Shown: positions 44,158 through 55,408 of the stretch, one piece after another | How the letters are laid out: each line of letters opens with the position of its first letter | Numbering within the stretch: the first letter of the stretch is position 1 | NCBI GenBank assembly: GCA_034509925.1 | Contig: CM067537.1 | Location: 2,122,001 to 2,186,000 of the forward strand | Reading direction: 5' to 3' | Source: Hirudinaria manillensis | Lineage: Eukaryota > Annelida > Clitellata > Hirudinida > Hirudinidae | Length of the DNA stretch: 64,000 nt | Program-made: the position numbers and the translations under genes | The notes under the pieces: generated by a model | Seen by the model: only the letters and a program-made list of their open reading frames with translations | Told to the model about the DNA's origin: nothing | Database searches by the model: none

Positions 44158-47100
44158 TCAATAATAACAGTAATGCTTGCGCCACCTGAGCTTGATTTGG
44201 GATAAAAATAATATAATAATATAATAATAATGGTAAAGATAATAATAACAATAATAACAGCAGTCACTCACGTTTAATATTTAAGTAATGGCCCCGAAGA
44301 ATAATACATCTTTTATTTTTATTTTTTAGTAATTTATTTAATTAAAATTAATTTATATAAATTTATACTAAAAAAAGATGCGGCGATATAAACACGAACT
44401 GGATCTTGTTTTAATTAATATATTAAATACTGGCTCACATGAATAATAAATCTTTTTTTCACATAATTTAAAAAAAAGAAGAAAAATCCCGATTATATAA
44501 ACATATATTTGGACCTTGTTCCAGGCAATATTCTCCAAAGAATCCAGGCTTGCACTTCCCTTTGCAGGTTCCATATTTGTCGTAAGAATCGCCGCATTGG
44601 AAAAGCAGATCACAAGGCAACGTGGAGTTGGATAAGCAGGCTGAGTTCCAGGAAGAAAGAAAAAAAAAGGTGTGTAATATATAAAATAGGTAATATATAA
44701 AAAGGTGTTGTAAAATACAACGATTCATACAAACACTCGTAGGGGACCCTTCCGACTTTGGCGTTGGGTCTCAATGAAATAGCGAAAAACGGTTCACTAA
44801 TTAAAACTTTGGGTGATATTTCTAACTTTACTTTTTTTAATTATTATTACAATTAACTAAATTTAACAGCCGGTCGCACGGCAACCTGGAGTTGCTGTAG
44901 CGGGCTGAGCTCGATGAAGAAAGATAAAGAAAAGGACACTCGTAGGGGACTAGGTGGAGTCCCCCACAAAAATATCTGAATGCACTCCCCCAGGTTCTTG
45001 GGGCCCGGATACTAAATACTAAAAGAGAATTCAAGTAATAAAAACTTGGATTATTGAAGTGATATGTTACTTATAATACTCTATAATTATGTTGCTGATT
45101 TAATATTGTAATGAACTCAATTCAAGGACTTCACGATCTTAATTTGAGGTTTGTCATTATAATTAAATAAATATAAGGACTTGTTTATGTTGTGGTAGAG
45201 TTATTAATTAAGTTATAAAATCAAAATGTAATTTCAATTATATTCGCATATATCAATGATTAAACAATAATTACAGGTCAAAGATCGATACTAAAGACCA
45301 TTACATCTAAATATTAGCCAAAGGATTAAAAATTTAAAAAAAATTAAAAAGAAATAAAATACTCTGATAATAAACGCTTAAAATGGCGGCTTAATCTCGG
45401 TTTTTAAACAAAAAATAGAACAAATACTATAAACATAAAAAGCATATTTAATGATAGGAAACGCACTTGAATGGATGGATGCGTGTGATTCTCCGCCACA
45501 ATATTCGTCTTGTTCTGAACAAGAAGAATTGCAATTGGTCGAGTTGGGTTCCGTTTTTCCAACTTCATTTAAGCATCCGCATTTATCCCCCTGGAATTAT
45601 GACAAAGATGGTCTTTTATATATATATATATTACTTTCAGATGCTAAATTATATTTCATAATATTTTAATTTATATTTAAAAAATTAATATTTCTTTACT
45701 GAACTAGTTTTATTAGTGGTTTATTATTAATTAATTATTTATGTATTTAGTGATTTTTGATTCTGATTTCTGTTGACAAATGCTGTACGTAATTGTGTAA
45801 GTGGTCATCGGATGACCCTTCATTTTGTTTAAAAATAAATAAATAAATAAATAAAATAGATATAACTTTTTATAGATTTTTCATTTTTTCTGCTCACCTT
45901 GATCCAAACAAATGAAGAACTGTCACAAACTTTAAGGCATTTTGGTATGTTGATTGCACCAATGATTGCTGAGTCGTTATAATTTGCCTGCGCGCAGCCA
46001 TAATAAGATGGCAGCTGAACTAGTACTAAATTATTTAATTAATTGTTTAACTTAATGAAGTGTAATAATGTCATCGATTGATCTCATTTATATTTAGCAA
46101 TTTGATTTATTTATTAATTTATTTTTACTCTAATCGGTATAATAATTTAAACAGTAATTTAATCAAACCAATTTATTTATGCAAATTATTAACTCTATTA
46201 AATTCATTCCTAATTAAATTATATTAAATTAATTAATTTTAATTTAACTAGTCAATTGATTAACTTAGAGTTGCCAAAGATTCATTGTCGTCTGCTCACC
46301 AACGTATACGGAAAACGCGTCCATCCCGCCACAGTACCTGGTGACCTCGCACTTGATTGGACACCTGCTCAAAGGTACCTCATCGTCAACGGAATACTTC
46401 CTTCCACAATGGCAAGTTGTCTTACCCTGAAAACAAACTATTATAATTACATACAATAAGAACACAAATAAATTAATAAATACATATATAAATAAATTAA
46501 TTAATTAATGCTTATATAAATAAATAAATACATATGTGAATAATGAGTTATTTGTGAAAGTACTGTATTTAGTGACTGAGGTCAAACTATTTTTTAATAG
46601 CGAGCGCTTTTAACAATAGTGTCAATTTGTTTAATATACAATTTTATTTTTCTTTAAAATTTTAAAAACAACATTAATTCGATTGCCTCTTATTTATGCG
46701 TTTAATTTATGTTAATCACATTTACATTTATATGTTTAATTTATTTTAATAACATTATTCAACGCGATATATTTGCAAGATTAATAAACTACAGGATTTA
46801 AACTTACACTAATACCCATGACGGGCTGGAGTATGGACCTGCAGAATGAAATGCAAGCAGAAAGATTGGTGAAAGCGACTTGTTCAGTGTTGTCGAATTT
46901 TGAGAAACAACCACGATAGAAAATGGAAGGCTCTTCTTCATTATTGGAGGCTATATTTAGTCATGTAATTATTGTGATACTCTGCATAAATAATACAATA
47001 GTGAAGTTTTTCTAAATCAATTACTGGACAACTTTTAAAGACTTGTACTTAAAACAACGAAATGTCCAAACAATATAGCAAATAAATGATACGATGCTAG

Positions 47101-48227
47101 ATTTAACTGAGGTAATAAGTGCAAGTAAATAACGTAATATTTTATAAATATTGTCCTCACACCTTATCAGTCAACTTAAATCTCTTATCTTATCATTACT
47201 GAGTGAATAGGCTTCAATCTCTGATAGTTCGAATTCCAATTCTCCTTTGAAGGACAGGCGAATAGCAGTAGTCGGCTGATGGTCTATCCTACAGTTAACC
47301 CTAAGACCCTGACCGGGTTGAAAATCCCTATAGGGTTTTTCAAGCTGCGCACATGGGTACTGTAAGTGTCCCTTTTCCACTGGTTGAAGGGAATGCACCT
47401 TGAAATACTCCAACGGGAGTAATGTGAATTTCCTTTTTGGATCCGTGGCCTCCTCTGATTTGAAAAGATTTGGATTAGAAATATTTTTTCTTATTATTAT
47501 TTTTTTTTACTCCAAAATTAAAATTGGAAATCACTTATTACTTCCGTCGTTTGGCAGGTAGACGATGACGTAGTGGACGTAAATCATGTCTCCCAAAAAG
47601 ACGTTGAGGTAGGTGCGACTGTCGCAGTAATATTTGATGAAGAGCAAGATGTTGGAAATGTTCTTATTGCCGTCGAAAAGACCATTAGATACGTTTACAA
47701 AGCTGCAGATGACTCCTCTTTTGCCCAGGGCCACGTTAACTGCTGTCGCTTCTGCGAGAAATTCTAGAAGGGGTTTAGTCTACATTTATAGAGTTTTAGA
47801 TAAAAATTCTTATATAAAAAGTAATAATATACAGTGGAGCCAAAAATAAATTGTCAGCGATAATTTTTTTGCGCACATTGAGCAAAGCATTGTGATGGTG
47901 GTCCATATAGCTCTTCAGTTTGTGCTCAAACATAAAACAAACAAATATAAACCTTAAATGTATCTACCGTAGGGTAAGATTACATATCAATCTGAGGTTA
48001 ATCCATTAAAATTTCAATAGAATTGATTGAAAATAAAGCATTCAAAACTGAATTTAACAATAATAATCTGTCTATTGATAATGACAAAAAGCCTTAACTC
48101 TGCTTATACGGAATATTTCAAACAAGGTGCTTAATTGGAAAACCTGAGAGAACATATTCCAAAAACTTTTCTAATTCTGAGATTTACCTTTTATGAGGAT
48201 AAATACAATAATGAAGACGTAATACAT
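42935..48227 (-). CDS. Type I membrane protein: galactose-binding-like, two WSC-like and one EGF-like domain
   Basis: Ten exons: 48188..48227, 47542..47763, 47200..47454, 46808..46950, 46300..46426, 45898..46019, 45467..45590, 44515..44640, 43441..43531 and 42935..43034; 449 aa with every phase matching. Residues 1-17 are a hydrophobic signal peptide. Residues about 18-172 start NVALGK and contain FDGN and LNVFLGD, as in F5/8C or fucolectin-type galactose-binding folds. Residues 172-262 (YRGCFSKFDN, TTCHCGRKY, YCGGMDAFSVYV) and 262-344 (YYGCAQANYND, DKCGCLNEVG, EYCGGES) are two WSC-like Cys-rich modules. Residues 344-386 are EGF-like (GTCKGKCKPGFFGEYC). A transmembrane helix (FVPAFLIGLLVFIVVLL) and a 30-residue acidic/basic tail follow. 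Likely a cell-surface carbohydrate- or matrix-binding receptor; the family and ligand are not recognised. A LINE fragment lies in the intron before the transmembrane exon. Confidence 0.82.
43722..44155 (+). mobile_element. LINE 3' fragment (CR1/L2/I-type RT C-terminus) with (TAA)n tail
   Basis: An open frame to 44,027 reads MPSLVFRRKRADLILLFNII, then TRGHDWKL, then FYFSNRVVESWNKLPQEVIE and FKILLDDHFGD, which is the usual C-terminal end of reverse transcriptases of CR1/L2/I-type elements. It is followed by a short GC-richer 3' UTR and a TAA microsatellite, typical of such elements. It is truncated at the 5' side and lies antisense in an intron of the membrane-protein gene. Confidence 0.82.
44868..44955 (-). 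pseudogene. Remnant duplicate of the EGF-exon 5' end
   Basis: The segment repeats the acceptor and first 40 or so bases of the EGF exon at 44,610-44,640 (RYSNSRLPCDRLL versus CLSNSTLPCDLLF), plus the intronic CACTCGTAGGGGAC seen at 44,734. It lacks the remaining cysteines and a donor in frame, so it appears to be a broken partial exon duplication. Confidence 0.6.
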
Positions 48228-48514
48228 TATTTAATTATTATTTTGTAGCCATTTACGTGTTCCAATGTTTAGGATGACGTTAAAGCTAAACATTTTGCAT
48301 AACAGCAACACAATGGACAATTTGAATTAAGTATATAAAAATATTTAAAAATAAAGTTTAAAAATTTAACGAATTGAAGATTGCAAACGTTACAATAAAT
48401 TATTGAAACTCATTGATGAAATATTTTAAAAGTGAATTCAGTTTATTTACGAATGAGTGTCTAAACACCTTGTGTTGACAAAATGTTTCCTTTAGGTCAA
48501 ATTTATTAAAGAAA
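48228..48514. promoter_or_regulatory. Head-to-head intergenic region between the membrane-protein gene and BLTP2
   Basis: Only 287 bp separate the two start codons on opposite strands, so both 5' UTRs and promoters must share this AT-rich segment or overlap. No TATA box consistent with either start stands out. A bidirectional promoter is inferred from the geometry. Confidence 0.45.
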
Positions 48515-51500
48515 ATGATTATTCCTTTAATTTTATTATGCTGCATAGTTTTGCTGGTATTAAAGTACGTCAACTTTGACTTTAATGTTCATTGGCTCAA
48601 AATCTCAAGATATTTTTTTCGTTTATAGGATTGATTTACCAATTATAAATATTTCTTATTTGTGATTTAAATTGTAGAAAGCAACAAACGATGTATTTGA
48701 AATGTATTTCATAATTTCTAAGTGCCTTATCATAAATAAATCTGACATTTTCCAGGTGCTTCGTTTTGGTGACCTTTTGGTTTTTAAGAAAGTTTAAAAA
48801 TATTCAAATATCATGTCAATCCAGCAACCTTGTATGGTACAAGAACATTGTTTTTTTGTCAAATTCCAATCTTGAATTTGTGAGTTCAAGTTATTATTTT
48901 TCATTTGATTGGAACTATTTTTGGCATATTTCTTATTAGCATGACACATTAACTAGACTAAATATTAATGATTATTTTTCTATGAGCCATACAAAGTTTG
49001 GCAATAGAATTGTTTGCAACATCTAACTTTGATGCGGCTTTTCCTTAAGCGTTCATTTTGTCATAAATAAAATGGAGCTTGTCGGCTTTCCTTTGACTTG
49101 CTCTGCAATAATAATAATAGTAATAATAATAATTGCCATTTTAAATATATACATTTAATGCCATTTTATGTTAGCTTTAGTTAAGTTGTTTTGAAATGCA
49201 TTTTGGACACTTTTCATTTAGCTGTAATTGTCTCTTTTCTTTACAGTCCGTCAGTAATGTCTGGCTGAGCAGCAGTTATGTCAACAGCTCATTCAAGTTT
49301 GTTTCTCTTCGTTTGATGACTTATAATTGGATAAAATTTAATTTTATCATTTCCAAATGAATAGGCACGTGGTTCTTAGAGTTTAGAGTGAGTGAGTGAG
49401 TGAGTGAATAAGCGAGGGAATGAATAAATGAATGGGTGAATGAATATTAACTTTCATTAATATATGTGTGACCGTTTTTATATGTCATCAGCAAACCGCT
49501 AGTCATTGGCTTATCTGGGTGCAACGTCAAGGTCAGGTCAAAGTTCAAAAGGTCGTCGACTGAGGAAGGGGGCGACCCCAGGGGTGCGAGATCCGAACGC
49601 TTTCAAAAAGTTCTGAGAGTCCTGAAAAAGGTTGTCAAAAATGATAATTTGGAATTAGAGGAAAATTCTGGAATAATATTTATAAACTTTATTATATATT
49701 ATAATAATATTATTAGATAATAATTATAAATATAAATAATGTTTATTATAAATATGAGTAGTGATTAATGTTTATTATTATTATTATTTTTTTGCTAGAA
49801 ATGTGGCATCGTGAAACTCAGAGTTAATTTAAAAAAATGAAATCTATTATTTTTGTTAATTTCTGCTCCTCCTGCAATTGTTTGTACATTAATTGTTTTC
49901 ATAGTTAGCCATTTTTAATTGAAGTTTTGGCAATTTGTAACCAATTACTTGTAATTTTAAATCGGACGATTACCTAATAAGAAACCAAATTACGTCGTCA
50001 AAAATTAGTTTACATCTCTGTGCATATACGACCTGACCGTCGAATACGTGGACAAGGAGAATACCACTTTCGTTTCAAGTGGTCGACTCGTGTTGCACGT
50101 GGAAAGAGAAGGTTTTGAGTGAGTGATTGTTTTCAATGAATTTTGTCGGAATTATTATATTTATAATAAATGATTATTACTAATAATAAAATGAATCAAT
50201 TAATTAACTTATTAATTTACTTTAAATTAATAATTACTGGTGCTATTAATTATTAGTGCTCATAATTACTGAGAATGATGTCAGTGATGATTGGTAATAT
50301 TTTAATATTAGCCAAACCCATGTGAACCCAAACTCCTAAATCTTCTGGAAGTTGACAATTTTTTGGATGATTCTGATAATGATTCTGATGATGATGTTGG
50401 TGATAAAGACTGACATAAAATGTTAATGACATAGACTAATTATCTCAACTTCAGGAATGTTCCAACGATTTGTTTGTTGTCACAAGGCCTTTCTGTCAGT
50501 CACATTCCACACCTGGTGAGCTTTTGACATATTCATGAGTAATGATGTATTCGTATCATTACCATCACCTTCCATCATTCATTCATTCATCCCTTTCATT
50601 CATTCCATCGTTCCCATGTATTCATGTCGTTACCGCCAGTTATCACCAAGAGGTAAGTGTGAACGCATCATCATCATTAACCCTATTGGCTCGTGACATC
50701 ACATTCAAAGCTTAGCAGCTTCAAATTAATCATCCCTTTCAATCATTCCTTCAATCATTCCCAATTGTTATCATTATATCTTCATCATTTTGTCTAACAT
50801 AATGTTGTCATAATCGACTCTTGTTCAATGCTATTCTAAATCTCCACAACTCTGTGTAACATCGCTGCGCCCATTATCACATTAGAATCTCCACTGCTGT
50901 TATCATCATCATCATCAACAAATGTTCATTGCAGCAGAAATCAAAGATTGTGGAGTTTTCCTCCGACTCCATCCTCAGAGTTTCGGTGACCTTACAGGTA
51001 TTGCCATGTGATTCCTCTACTCCGGTTTCAATCCAGGTGACAAAATGTCTTCTTTGTGGTTCGACTGTAGTGATCCTGATGATGATGATGCATTTTTGAT
51101 TGCACAAAATTCGTCTTATTATGTCTCTCAGTACTTTCAGCATAATTTTTCATGTTAATCAAGTCATTTTGTCATCTTTCATAACTATAATATCAATAAT
51201 AATGCAAAGTGATTTATTCATAAAGAATTTTGGTAAACTAATACTGAAGTAAAACTTGCAGATCAATAATAATTATAACGATTAATTGAAAAGCAGTTTA
51301 CCTGACTGCTTATGTGTGTGTGATCTTTTATTGATAAAGAATGGTCACATAAGGTAAGAGCAAAATGTTTATTGTGAAATAATAGAATGGGGACTGAATT
51401 ATTAGATTTGAGTGATGAGAAAGATGAAAGAGATACACAGATGAAGGTTAATGTTGCAGTAATGTTGTGCAACGTTGAGGTAGCAATGTTGAAGTGGTAG

Positions 51501-54422
51501 TGGAATTCTGGAGTTGAAATCCAAAAAGCATTTTAAAATGGAATTTTATTTAAAACTGTGGGAAACATCTGAGGAATTTATATCCTGATGGCTTCTTTAT
51601 AATGATGCACAAGTAAACAGATCCAGAGACGAGGCTTCAGGGTTCAAGTCTCGGTCTGTTTATCTTCTCAAAAGATTCACTGGTTGTCGCTGATGAGTTG
51701 TTTCAGTTGCTTCAGTACGGTATCAATCTGTTTCTTCTTGTCTCTCTCGTTCCAATTGAAAGAAATGAAAGTGCTTCTCTTCTTTTCCACTTCCTTGAGT
51801 TTTTTCAGGAGGATGATGCAAGTGGCAGGTTTGACCCTGACGTACTTGTGTTCCGGTTTCGAGTAATCGCCGACATAGGCCGACCAATCTTCGTTCAAGA
51901 ACAGATCAAGCAGCTGTCTCAAATCTTCAAAGGCCATTTTGAATGTGTTCCCATCGAGTCCGCTAACAGGATTTTGGACTGCAAAATTTTCGCACTCTCT
52001 GACATCCAAGGAGAGTTGATGAAGTGCTGCCTCTGTGAGGCTCTTCACCTCCTCGTCTCCAATCAAGTCCATCATCAGTTTGGCAATGTGCTTGCAGGCA
52101 GACATGCAGGCCGTCTGGACGACCTTCTCGGGAAGATTCGTGAAAGACTGGAAAATGCCGCGGAGGAAGCAGACCATGTCGGTGACGTAACCGCTCGGTT
52201 GACTGGCAACGTCGGTCATCGTCCAATCGTAGGAAGCAAGATCAAAAAACTCCTCGATTTTGAAGTCAATCTGTTTGTAAATCTCTGCTTCTGCTTCACT
52301 CTTTGCACTCTTGAACATGAATTGATCATGGAGTTTAGATATCTGAGTTTTGTCCTGCTGGGGTCCTGAAAGTTCTGCAATGAAGTCCTCCAAAAATATG
52401 CAGCTCTGGTCCAAATGCCCCATGTTTATCGAGATCTGAGCCAGCTGTAGGAGGCTGCTCTTGGATCGTCTGATGGACTTTCGGGCAACGTCAAGGATGC
52501 ATTCCAAAATCTGGCACTTCAAGTTGATGATCCACTCATTCTGATCCGTTTTGCTGATGTGAAGGTCCTCGGAGAATTCCAGGCATGCCCGAATGTACTT
52601 CTTCGCTTCGTCAAAGACTGCTGGAACAAATTGGGAAAAGGGCAAACTCTTTGGGAATCCTTCTGTTTCAAAGTCGGCATAACATTGGGGATACTGCCCA
52701 ACAATGTCATTGAACTGTGACTGGTTTTCTATCAAGACTGGAGTGTAGTTGTCATCCTCAGAGATCTTTGTGAAGATGTCCATCCACTGCCTTCTCAGGA
52801 TCTCGCTGTACCGATCCCTCATTTCGAGCAAGAGCTCAAAGAGTTGGCCGGCAATGAAACCATAACCCTTGAGAGTGAGGCAGAAGACCATGAAGGGCTT
52901 CTTAATTTGCAGCAGTAGCTGCGAGTCTGTGCATGATCCAATGTGCATCCTAAGGACAGCCATGATCTTCACCAGTGCCATGTCCCAAAGTTCATTGATG
53001 TAAGTCTGGTTGACCAGGCCAGTGGTGGTGTTTGAGATGTGCTCCTCAACCACAAAGTATCCAATGATTTCATGGAAGTAAGACTTGTAATAGTTCAAAG
53101 TTTTTTCCATGGTTACTGAGGGCTGCAGCGCTAGCCTGACCTGTTTCCTTCTTTCCTTCCTATAGTACGATTCAAACGTCTCTTTGTCATCCAGAACTGA
53201 GTAGATGTGGAGACACCTGTAGACAGGTGAGAAATCGATCAAATCCTGTGCGCTGAGGCCTTCGTCTGATTCTTCGACAAACGCAGTGGCGGGTGACGAA
53301 TCATTCTGCCTAAGCACCCCGTCTTCTTCCTGGATGGTTGGCTCAACAGACTCCCTCATTCTTTCGAAGTCGCAGACAATAGCGTCGGGGTCGACTCCAT
53401 TTTCCTGTGCCGTCTGCTTCATGGCAATCTCGCCGATCTTCCCAGAATGCTTGCGTATGTTTTCAAGGAAGTCCTCGAGTTCACCCATGGAGGCCTTCTT
53501 GATTCCTCCTCTCAGCTTGGAGACGGACTCGCTCATGACCCGACCAAAGCTGTACTTGCTGACCCTTGGAAGGTAAGAGCCTTCCAATTGCTCCAAAGTT
53601 TTCAGAGCAGGGTAGAACTTCTTGCTGGTCATCTGCCTTTTCAATTTTTCACACATTTCCAACACCGGCAGGCAGAGAGTCAACGAGTCGATGGCCGATT
53701 CTATGTTCTGCTGGGTTTTTCGGCTCTTCACGAGCTCTTCTCCTTTGTCGATCAGGGACCTCCCCGCATTCTGAAGTTCTCTGTCAACTTCTTGGATCTC
53801 AAACTTCAACTTGTCCACGTTGCTTCTAACATGTAAGAGGCTCTGCACCGACTCAATGAAAGCTTCATAATGGTGGTTGCACATTTGCTGTATTTGCTTG
53901 TTGCGAGCGTCTATACTAGCATCCAGACGAAGCAAGAACCGTTCAGGTTCCATGTTCCCGTAAACCATCCTCAGCACGGCTCCTAAATGTCCGTCTGGGG
54001 ATTCGATTTCTTTCACCAAAGATTCGTACTGCCGAGTAGTTGCATCGGGGGCTGCCCTTCCAGCGGTATCGTCTTTCGAATTCTCCCCATCCCTCTCACC
54101 TTCATCCATTATCTAAAGTTGACAGGCACACCAAAAGATGAAAAACAATTGCAACAAAAATGTGATACCTCACTTTGGCTGGCAATTTAACAAAAATTCC
54201 TGAAAGTCACATTTGCCCAAAATGTGTAATTTTACATAGTATCATTACTTATATACTATGCGAGCCAATCAAGTTAGAGGTGTCTCGTTAGAGTTAGGGT
54301 TGTTTTAAAGTTTTTGTTGATCTTTTTTATTAATCTTTTGTAATTATAATAATTTCAATGATAGTAATGATTACAACTGCCAGTTTGAATGACGCGTTAA
54401 TATTATGACGATGACGACGATG

Positions 54423-54461
<39 letters not shown>

Positions 54462-55359
54462 GTTATTTAACATTATTCATAATCTCTATCTCTAGGTTAA
54501 TCTTGATTATCAGTTGATTATTGATTGAAACAACGGAAGGAAGAAGAGACAGATAACAAAAGAAAAAAATTATCATAATTAATAATTTCATAATTAATTT
54601 GTTACTTTTCTTGAAAATTCAAATTAATTTCAGTCTCTCAAGATTGACTGTTCACAGTTCAGAATATCCTTAGATGGAGGTCGGTTTATGTATTTTCTAT
54701 TATATTATTAGATTGTTATTATATTTATTATTATATTTATTATTATTATTATATTATCTATTATAATTAATTAATACTTCTTGCTGGTTCATTAGTTCAT
54801 TAATTATTAAGATTACCAATATTATGCACGACGTGATTGGTTGCCAGCATGTTGGTTAATAATACCAATAATGTTTCTCATCGTATTTAATGATACTTTA
54901 ATGAATACATGTCATGTAAATAATGCGCTAATAATAATAATAATAACAATAATGATAATAATAATAATAATAATAATAATAATCGCAATTGTTACCTTCT
55001 TCGTCGCACGAGTTTCCATTCAAAACCTCCTCGTTTTGTTTGCTTTCAAACGTCGACTTTGATGACGTTGACGTGCTGTTGTCAAGAGTTGACGGCCAGT
55101 GACGGCTGCAATGCAAGACTGATTGTTGTTGATAGTTGCTGATGTTGTTGTTGTTGTTGTTTCGTCATGGTGATGATTGTAGTTAATAAATAATTTTACA
55201 TCATCGTCGTCGTCGTCATCATCATCAATGTGCTAAGGACTTGATGTTGGCATCATCTTCTAGGATAGTGTTTCTTTAGTGATAAAATGATAGTGATGAT
55301 GATGATGATGATTAAATGAGGACGTATTTAATCTCAATTATTTCTATATTTATTTATTA

Positions 55360-55408
<49 letters not shown>

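Noticed and set aside
47830-47950. Possible Tc1/mariner remnant beginning TACAGTGGAGCCAAAAA at a TA site
   Set aside because: Only one end resembles such an element; no second inverted end and no transposase motif were found.
51698-52369. 223-codon plus-strand frame inside EXOC6
   Set aside because: Antisense shadow of the EXOC6 coding frame.
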